NCBI RefSeq assembly: GCF_037975245.1 | Contig: NC_092571.1 | Span: 9,214,501 to 9,278,500, forward strand | Direction: 5' to 3' | Length of the DNA: 64,000 bases | Source: Apostichopus japonicus | Lineage: Eukaryota > Echinodermata > Holothuroidea > Aspidochirotida > Stichopodidae | Shown here: positions 55,647 through 64,000 of the stretch, in pieces | Position numbering within the stretch: position 1 is the first letter of the stretch | Layout: each line of letters begins with the position of its first letter | The notes under the pieces: model-generated | Told to the model about the DNA's origin: nothing | The model's input: the letters and a program-made list of their open reading frames with translations, nothing else | Database searches by the model: none | Position numbers and translations under genes: made by a program

Positions 55647-58600
55647 CACATTGGATTTATCGGTACCGCACATTCGATTGATCGGTACCGAACATTCGAT
55701 TGATCGGTACCGCACATTCGATTGATCGGTAACGAACATTCGATTGATCGGTACCGCACAATCGATTGATCGGTACCGAACATTCGATTGATCAATACCG
55801 CACATTGGATTTATCGGTACCGCACATTCGATTGATCGGTACCGAACATTCGATTGATCGGTACCGCACATTCGATTCATCGGTACCGCACATTCGATTC
55901 ATCGGTACGGTACCGAACATTCGATTGTTCGGTATCGCACATTAGTTGATCGGTACCGCACATTCGATTGATCGGTACCGCACATTCGATTGATCGGTAC
56001 CGAACATTCGATTGATCGGTACCGCACATTTGATTGATCGGTATCGCACATTCGATTAATCGGTACCGCGCATATGATTGATCGGTACCGCACATTCCAT
56101 TGATCGGTACAACACATTCGATTGATCGGTACCGAACATTCGATTGATCGGTAACGCACATTCGATTGATCGATACCGCACATTCGATTGATCGGTACAA
56201 CACATTCGATTGATCGGTACCGAACATTCGATTGATCGGTACCGAACATTCGATTGATCGGTACCGAACATTCGATTGATCGGTACCGAACATTCGATTG
56301 ATCGGTACCGAACATTCGATTGATCGGTACCGAACATTCGATTGATCGGTACCGAACATTCGATTGATCGGTACCGAACATTCGATTGATCGGTACCGAA
56401 CATTCGATTGATCGGTACCGAACATTCTATTGATCGGTACTGCACAATCGATTGATCGGTACCGAACATTCGATTGATCGGTACTGAACATTCGATTGAT
56501 CAATACCGCACATTCGATTGATCGGTAACGAACATTCGATTGATCGGTACCACACATTCGATTGATCGGTACCGCACATTCGATTGTTCGGTACCGCACA
56601 TTCGATTGTTCGGTACCGCACATTCGATTGATCCGTATCGAACATTCGATTGATCAATACCGCACATTCGATTGATCGGTACCGCACATTTGATTGATCA
56701 ATACCGCACATTCGATTGATCGGTACCGAACATTCGATTGATCGGGATCGCACATTCGATTGATCGGTACCGCACATTCGATTGATCGGTACGGTACCGA
56801 ACATTCGATTGTTCGGTATCGCACATTAGTTGATCGGTACCGCACATTAGATTCATCGGTACCGCAAATTCGATTCATCGGTAACGAACATTCGATTGAT
56901 CGGTACCGCACATTCGATTGATCGGTAACGCACATTCGACTGTTCGGTACCGCACATTCGATTGATCGGTACCGAACATTCGATTGATCGGTACCGCACA
57001 TTCGATTAATCGGAACCGCACATTCGATTGATCGGTACGGAACATTCGATTGATCAATACCGCACATTCGATTGATCGGTACCGCACATTCGATTGATCG
57101 GTACCGAACATTCGATTGATCGGGATCGCACATTCGATTGATCGGTACCGCACATTCGATTGATCGGTACGGTACCGAACTTTCGATTGTTCGGTATCGC
57201 ACATTAGTTGATCGGTACCGCACATTCGATTGATCGGTACCGCACATTCGATTGATCGGTACCGCACATTCGATTGATCGGTACCGCACATTCGATTGAT
57301 CGGTACCGCACATTCGATTGATCGGTACCGAACATTCGATTGATCGGTAACGCACATTCGATTGATCAGTACCGAACATTCGATTGATCGGTACCGAACA
57401 TTCGATTGATCGGTAACGCACATTCGATTGATCGGTACCGCACATTCGATTGATCGGTACCGAACATTCGATTGATCGCTACCGAACATTCGATTGATCG
57501 GTACCGAACATTCGTTTGATCGGTAACGCACATTCGATTGATCGGTACCGCACATTCGATTGATCGGTACCGAACATTCGATTGATCGGTACCGATCATT
57601 CGATTGATCGGTACCGAACATTCGATTGATCGGTACCGAACATTCGATTGTTCGGTACCGCACATTCGATTGTTCGGTACCGCACATTCGATTGATCCGT
57701 ATCGAACATTCGATTGATCGGTACCGCACATTCGATTGATCGGTACCGCACATTTGATTGATCAATACCGCACATTCGATTGATCGGTACCGCACATTCG
57801 ATTGATCGGTACCGAACATTCGATTGATCGGGATCGCACATTCGATTGATCGGTTCCGCACATTCGATTGATCGGTACGGTACCGAACATTCGATTGTTC
57901 GGTATCGCACATTAGTTGATCGGTACCGCACATTCGATTGATCGGTACCGCACATTCGATTCATCGGTACCGCACATTCGATTGATCGGTACCGCACATT
58001 CGATTGATCGGTACCGAACATTCGATTGATCGGTACCGAACATTCGATTGATCGGTATTGAACATTCGATTGATCGGTAGCGATCATTCGATTGATCGGT
58101 ACCGAACATTCGATTGATCGGTACCGAATTTTCGATTGATCGGTACCGAACATTCGATTGATCGGTACCGAACATTCGATTGATCGGTACCGAACATTCT
58201 ATTGATCGGTACCGCACAATCGATTGATCGGTACCGAACATTCGATTGATCGGTACTGAACATTCGATTGATCAATACCGCACATTCGATTGATCGGTAA
58301 CGAACATTCGATTGATCGGTACCACACATTCGATTGATCGGTAACGAACATTCGATTGATCGGTACTGAACATTCGATTGATCGGTACCGAACATTCGAT
58401 TGATCAATACCGCACATTCGATTGATCGGTACCGCACATTCGATTGTTCGGTACCGCACATTCGATTGTTCGGTACCGCACATTCGATTGATCCGTATCG
58501 AACATTCGATTGATCGGTACCGCACATTCGATTGATCGGTACCGCACATTCGATTAATCGGTACCGCACATTCGATTGATCGGTACCGAACATTCGATTG

Positions 58601-59879
58601 ATCAATACCGCACATTCGATTGATCGGTACCGCACATTCGATTGATCAATACCGAACATTCGATTGATCGGGATCGCAAATTCGATTGATCGGTACCGCA
58701 CATTCGATTGATCGGTACGGTACCGAACATTCGATTGTTCGGTATCGCACATTAGTTGATCGGTACCGCACATTCGATTGATCGGTACCGCACATTCGAT
58801 TGATCGGTACCGCACATTCGATTGATCGATACCGCACATTCGATTGATCGGTACCGCACATTCGATTGATCGGTACCGAACATTCGATTGATCGGGATCG
58901 CACATTCGATTGATCGGTACCGCACATTCGATTGATCGGTACCGAACATTCGATTGATCGGTACCGAACATTCGATTGATCGGTACCGAACATTCTATTG
59001 ATCGGTACCGCACAATCGATTGATCGGTACCGCACATTCGATTGATCGGTACCGAAAATTCGATTGATCGGTAACGCACATTCGATTGATCGGTACCGAA
59101 CATTCGATTGATCGGTACCGAACATTCGATTGATCGGTAACGCACATTCGATTGATCGGTACCGCACATTCGATTGATCGGTACCGAACATTCGATTGAT
59201 CGGTACCGAACATTCGATTGATCGGTACCGATCAATCGATTGATCGGTACCGAACATTCGATTGATCGGTACCGAACATTCGATTGATCGGTACGGTACC
59301 GAACATTCGATTGTTCGGTATCGCACATTAGTTGATCGGTACCGCACATTCGATTGATCGGTACCGAACATTCGATTGATCGGTACCGCACATTCGATTG
59401 ATCGGTACAACACATTCGATTGATCGGTACCGCACATTCGATTGATCGGTACCGAACATTCGATTGATCGGTAACGAACATTCGATTCATCGGTACCGCA
59501 CATTCGATTGATCGGTAACGAACATTCGATTGATCAATACCGCACATTCGATTGATCGGTACCGCACATTCGATTGATCGGTACGGTACCGAACATTCGA
59601 TTGTTCGGTATCGCACATTAGTTGATCGGTACCGCACATTCGATTCATCGGTACCGCACATTCGATTCATCGGTACCGCACATTCGTATTATCGGTACCG
59701 CACATTCGATTGATCGGTACCGCACATTCGATTCATCGGTACCGAACATTCGTTTGATCGGTAACGCACATTCGATTGATCGGTACCGCACATTCGATTG
59801 ATCGGTACCGAACATTCGATTGATCGGTACCGAACATTCGATTGATCGGTACCGAACATTCGATTGATCGGTACCGAAC

Positions 59880-62360
59880 ATTCGATTGATCGGTACCGCA
59901 CATTCGATTGATCGGTACCGAACATTCGATTGATCGGGATCGCACATTCGATTGATCGGTACCGCACATTCGATTGATCGGTACGGTACCGAACATTCGA
60001 TTGTTCGGTATCGCACATTAGTTGATCGGTACCGCACATTCGATTGATCGGTACCGCACATTCGATTGATCGGTACCGCACATTCGATTGATCGGTACCG
60101 CACATTCGATTGATCGGTACCGCACATTCGATTGATCGGTACCGAACATTCGATTGATCGGTAACGCACATTCGATTGATCAGTACCGAACATTCGATTG
60201 ATCGGTACCGAACATTCGATTGATCGGTAACGCACCATCGATTGATCGGTACCGCACATTCGATTGATCGGTACCGAACATTCGATTGATCGCTACCGAA
60301 CATTCGATTGATCGGTACCGAACATTCGTTTGATCGGTAACGCACATTCGATTGATCGGTACCGCACATTCGATTGATCGGTACCGAACATTCGATTGAT
60401 CGGTACCGATCCTTCGATTGATCGGTACCGAACATTCGATTGATCGGTACCGAACATTCGATTGTTCGGTACCGCACATTCGATTGTTCGGTACCGCACA
60501 TTCGATTGATCCGTATCGAACATTCGATTGATCGGTACCGCACATTCGATTGATCGGTACCGCACATTTGATTGATCAATACCGCACATTCGATTGATCG
60601 GTACCGCACATTCGATTGATCGGTACCGAACATTCGATTGATCGGGATCGCACATTCGATTGATCGGTACCGCACATTCGATTGATCGGTACGGTACCGA
60701 ACATTCGATTGTTCGGTATCGCACATTAGTTGATCGGTACCGCACATTCGATTGATCGGTACCGCACATTCGATTCATCGGTACCGCACATTCGATTGAT
60801 CGGTACCGCACATTCGATTGATCGGTACCGAACATTCGATTGATCGGTACCGAACATTCGATTGATCGGTATTGAACATTCGATTGATCGGTAGCGATCA
60901 TTCGATTGATCGGTACCGAACATTCGATTGATCGGTACCGAACATTCGATTGATCGGTACCGAACATTCGATTGATCGGTACCGAACATTCGATTGATCG
61001 GTACCGAACATTCTATTGATCGGTACCGCACAATCGATTGATCGGTACCGAACATTCGATTGATCGGTACTGAACATTCGATTGATCAATACCGCACATT
61101 CGATTGATCGGTAACGAACATTCGATTGATCGGTACCGCACATTCGATTGATCGGTACCGAACATTCGATTGATCGGGATCGCACATTCGATTGATCGGT
61201 ACCGCACATTCGATTGATCGTTACGGTACCGAACATTCGATTGTTCTGTATCGCACATTAGTTGATCGGTACCGCACATTCGATTGATCGGTACCGCACA
61301 TTCGATTGATCGGTACCGCACATTCGATTGATCGGTACCGCACATTCGATTGATCGGTACCGCACATTCGATTGATCGGTACCGAACATTCGATTGATCG
61401 GTAACGCACATTCGATTGATCGGTACCGAACATTCGATTGATCGGTACCGAACATTCGATTAATCGGTAACGCACATTCGATTGATCGGTACCGCACATT
61501 CGATTGATCGGTACCGAACATTCGACTGATCGCTACCGAACATTCGATTGATCGGTACCGAACATTCGTTTGATCGGTAACGCACATTCGATTGATCGGT
61601 ACCGCACATTCGATTGATCGGTACCGAACATTCGATTGATCGGTACCGATCATTCGATTGATCGGTACCGAACATTCGATTGATCGGTACCGAACATTCG
61701 ATTGTTCGGTACCGCACATTCGATTGTTCGGTACCGCACATTCGATTGATCCGTATCGAACATTCGATTGATCGGTACCGCACATTCGATTGATCGGTAC
61801 CGCACATTTGATTGATCAATACCGCACATTCGATTGATCGGTACCGCACATTCGATTGATCGGTACCGAACATTCGATTGATCGGGATCGCACATTCGAT
61901 TGATCGGTACCGCACATTCGATTGATCGGTACGGTACCGAACATTCGATTGTTCGGTATCGCACATTAGTTGATCGGTACCGCACATTCGATTGATCGGT
62001 ACCGCACATTCGATTCATCGGTACCGCACATTCGATTGATCGGTACCGCACATTCGATTGATCGGTACCGAACATTCGATTGATCGGTACCGAACATTCG
62101 ATTGATCGGTATTGAACATTCGATTGATCGGCAGCGATCATTCGATTGATCGGTACCGAACATTCGATTGATCGGTACCGAACATTCGATTGATCGGTAC
62201 CGAACATTCGATTGATCGGTACCGAACATTCGATTGATCGGTACCGAACATTCGATTGATCGGTACCGCACAATCGATTGATCGGTACCGAACATTCGAT
62301 TGATCGGTACTGAACATTCGATTGATCAATACCGCACATTCGATTGATCGGTAACGAACA
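59880..62360 (+). repeat. 1,240-bp tandem duplication (two copies)
   Basis: Copies lie at about 59,880-61,120 and 61,120-62,360. Paired markers are GATCGGG at 59932 and 61172, GATCGCTACC at 60288 and 61528, and GATCGGG at 60640 and 61880. Point differences are visible, for example ACCATCGATTG near 60236 and GTTACGGTACC near 61220, each in one copy only. Confidence 0.85.
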
Positions 62361-62489
62361 TTCGATTGATCGGTACCACACATTCGATTGATCGGTAACG
62401 AACATTCGATTGATCGGTACCGCACATTCGATTGATCAATACCGAACATTCGATTGATCAATACCGCACATTCGATTGATCGGTACCGC

Positions 62490-63018
62490 ACATTCGATTG
62501 TTCGGTACCGCACATTCGATTGTTCGGTACCGCACATTCGATTGATCCGTATCGAACATTCGATTGATCGGTACCGCACATTCGATTGATCGGTACCGCA
62601 CATTCGATTAATCGGTACCGCACATTCGATTGATCGGTACCGAACATTCGATTGATCAATACCGCACATTCGATTGATCGGTACCGCACATTCGATTGAT
62701 CAATACCGAACATTCGATTGATCGGGATCGCAAATTCGATTGATCGGTACCGCACATTCGATTGTTCGGTACCGCACATTCGATTGTTCGGTACCGCACA
62801 TTCGATTGATCCGTATCGAACATTCGATTGATCGGTACCGCACATTCGATTGATCGGTACCGCACATTCGATTAATCGGTACCGCACATTCGATTGATCG
62901 GTACCGAACATTCGATTGATCAATACCGCACATTCGATTGATCGGTACCGCACATTCGATTGATCAATACCGAACATTCGATTGATCGGGATCGCAAATT
63001 CGATTGATCGGTACCGCA
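62490..63018 (+). repeat. 264-bp (12-monomer) tandem duplication
   Basis: The run of two GTTCGG monomers, GATCCGTATCG, CGATTAATCGG and GATCAATACCGAAC is repeated at exactly 264 bp: GATCCGTATCG at about 62544 and 62808, GATCAATACCGAAC at 62698 and 62962. A single-copy relative lies 4,054 bp upstream of the first, at about 58644. Confidence 0.88.
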
Positions 63019-63622
63019 CATTCGATTGATCGGTACGGTACCGAACATTCGATTGTTCGGTATCGCACATTAGTTGATCGGTACCGCACATTCGATTGAT
63101 CGGTACCGCACATTCGATTGATCGGTACCGCACATTCGATTGATCGGTACCGCACATTCGATTGATCGGTACCGCACATTCGATTGATCGGTACCGAACA
63201 TTCGATTGATCGGTAACGCACATTCGATTGATCGGTACCGAACATTCGATTGATCGGTACCGAACATTCGATTGATCGGTAACGCACATTCGATTGATCG
63301 GTACCGCACATTCGATTGATCGGTACCGAACATTCGATTAATCGGTACCACACATTCGATTGATCGGTAACGAACATTCGATTGATCGGTACCGCACATT
63401 CGATTGATCGGTACCGAACATTCGATTGATCAATACCGCACATTCGATTGATCGGTACCGCACATTCGATTGTTCGGTACCGCACATTCGATTGTTCGGT
63501 ACCGCACATTAGATTGATCCGTATCGAACATTCGATTGATCGGTACCGCACATTCGATTGATCGGTACCGCACATTCGATTGATCGGTACCGCACATTCG
63601 ATTGATCGGTACCGCACATTCG

Positions 63623-63671
63623 ATTGATCGGTACGGTACCGAACATTCGATTGTTCGGTATCGCACATTAG
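63623..63671 (+). repeat. Indel cassette, last copy in the window
   Basis: This is a standard +5/-1 cassette of 27 plus 22 bp, about 330 bp before the right edge. It is identical in form to the copy at 1546-1594, more than 62 kb away. Confidence 0.9.
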
Positions 63672-64000
63672 TTGATCGGTACCGCACATTCGATTGATCG
63701 GTACCGCACATTCGATTGATCGGTACCGCACATTCGATTGATCGGTACCGCACATTCGATTGATCGGTACCGCACATTCGATTGATCGGTACCGAACATT
63801 CGATTGATCGGTATTGAACATTCGATTGATCGGTAGCGATCATTCGATTGATCGGTACCGAACATTCGATTGATCGGTACCGAACATTCGATTGATCGGT
63901 ACCGAACATTCGATTGATCGGTACCGCACATTCGATTGATCGGTACCGAACATTCGATTGATCGGTACCGCACAATCGATTGATCGGTACCGAACATTCG

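Larger units (their letters stand above)
25946..55820 (+). repeat. Right satellite domain
   Basis: This domain is marked by variants rare or absent further left: CATTGGATTTATCGG (about 25,946 to about 55,810), GTACAACAC (from 26,597), GATCCGTATCGAAC (from 28,629) and abundant GATCGGGATCGCAC. The first 7 kb (26-32.8 kb) is a mixture of these monomers in looser order. From 32.8 kb the same markers recur in a fixed order as long higher-order repeats. No gene or foreign insertion is visible. Confidence 0.8.
1..64000 (+). repeat. 22-bp satellite DNA array filling the whole window
   Basis: The sequence is a continuous head-to-tail tandem array of a 22-bp monomer, about 2,900 copies, with no unique sequence between copies and no change of orientation that I could find. 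Positions 1-22 show the cleanest monomer: it opens ATTGATCGG, has the KpnI-type core GGTACC and closes ACATTCG. Consensus GC is 10 of 22, with three CpGs per monomer. Two abundant classes differ at monomer position 15 (CCGAAC versus CCGCAC). Recurrent variants include GTAACG, GTATCG, GATCAATACC, GTTCGG, ACAATCG, GATTCATCGG and GTACAGC. No stretch over 300 bases contains anything else. Large arrays of this kind are known from eukaryotic heterochromatin; placement at a centromere, subtelomere or sex chromosome is inference. The species is not recognisable from the sequence, and both array ends lie outside the window. Confidence 0.98.
55821..64000 (+). repeat. Distal satellite domain without the HOR anchor
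   Basis: After about 55.8 kb the CATTGGATTTATCGG anchor no longer appears, although other right-domain variants (GATCCGTATCG, GATCGGGATCG, GATCGCTACC) continue. The order is set by different duplications: a 2,814-bp offset linking about 56.9-58.2 kb to 59.7-61.0 kb (GATCAGTACC at 57364 and 60178), a 4,054-bp offset linking 58.6 kb to 62.7 kb, a 1,240-bp tandem duplication and a 264-bp tandem duplication. The array continues past the end of the window. Confidence 0.75.

Noticed and set aside
1-64000. CRISPR array
   Set aside because: Repeats are contiguous with no unique spacers, there are thousands of them, and no cas genes are present.
1-64000. Telomeric repeat or simple microsatellite
   Set aside because: The 22-bp unit has no G-rich telomere motif and is longer than a microsatellite. 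It behaves as a satellite with higher-order structure.
1-64000. Bacterial iteron/origin region or phage/plasmid repeat
   Set aside because: Iteron arrays contain a few to tens of copies beside a replication gene. Here about 2,900 copies fill 64 kb with no gene.
1-64000. Transposable element, LTR or rolling-circle element inside the array
   Set aside because: The 22-bp register is continuous apart from small indels. No foreign sequence, target-site duplication or terminal repeat was seen.
1-64000. Inverted blocks of monomers
   Set aside because: The near self-complementary monomer can look inverted locally, but the asymmetric positions (T2, A5, A16, T19, and the CATTCG-ATTGATC order) keep one orientation throughout.
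1-64000. tRNA, rRNA or other RNA genes, promoters and terminators
   Set aside because: There is no unique sequence to hold them. Hairpin potential exists in every monomer, so no individual hairpin can be called a terminator or RNA gene.
1-64000. Assigning a species or chromosome
   Set aside because: I do not recognise the monomer and there is no flanking unique sequence. Composition alone supports only a general eukaryotic heterochromatin interpretation.

Overview
The whole window is one unbroken satellite DNA array. A 22-bp monomer (cleanest copy at positions 1-22: it begins ATTGATCGG, has a GGTACC core and ends ACATTCG) is repeated head to tail about 2,900 times, always in the same orientation. 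The array enters at base 1 and leaves at base 64000, so neither edge is inside the window. I see no gene, RNA gene, transposon, CRISPR array or unique sequence. The long minus-strand reading frames (up to 613 codons) are by-products of a monomer that has no stop codon on that strand, and I do not call them genes.

The size, purity and multi-level organisation are those of constitutive heterochromatin in a eukaryote (centromeric, pericentromeric, subtelomeric or sex/B-chromosome satellite). I do not recognise the monomer and cannot name the species. It carries three CpGs per 22 bp with only modest CpG-to-TpG/CpA decay, which fits a lineage or locus with little germline CpG methylation or with very recent homogenisation.

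Layout. (1) About 1-24.6 kb is a left domain marked by a variant monomer ending CATATATG. It contains a 1.42-kb tandem duplication, a 4,652-bp higher-order repeat (HOR) present twice plus a truncated third copy (about 2.5-14.2 kb), and an apparently perfect 1,790-bp tandem duplication (17.7-21.3 kb). (2) About 24.6-26 kb is a transition where left-domain variants stop and right-domain variants begin. (3) About 26-55.8 kb is a right domain. From 32.8 kb it is built of seven related HOR copies of 2.1-5.1 kb, four of which form two 7.2-7.9-kb super-repeats; the first copy contains a local 462-bp (21-monomer) triplication. (4) About 55.8-64 kb is a distal domain without the HOR anchor monomer, rearranged by 2,814-, 1,240- and 264-bp duplications.

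The length of every large duplication I checked equals a whole number of 22-bp monomers plus a few stereotyped indels, mostly a two-monomer cassette with a 5-bp CGGTA duplication and a following 1-bp loss. This indicates growth by unequal exchange or replication slippage in 22-bp register.

The most unusual signal is symmetry. The monomer is almost its own reverse complement (18 of 22 positions), with two mismatched pairs around a GGTACC dyad. All four single changes that would repair those mismatches occur as recurrent variants, and three further recurrent variant types create other perfect 10-bp palindromes. This suggests hairpin-templated mutation, or selection for dyad-symmetric protein sites, but it has not been tested statistically here.
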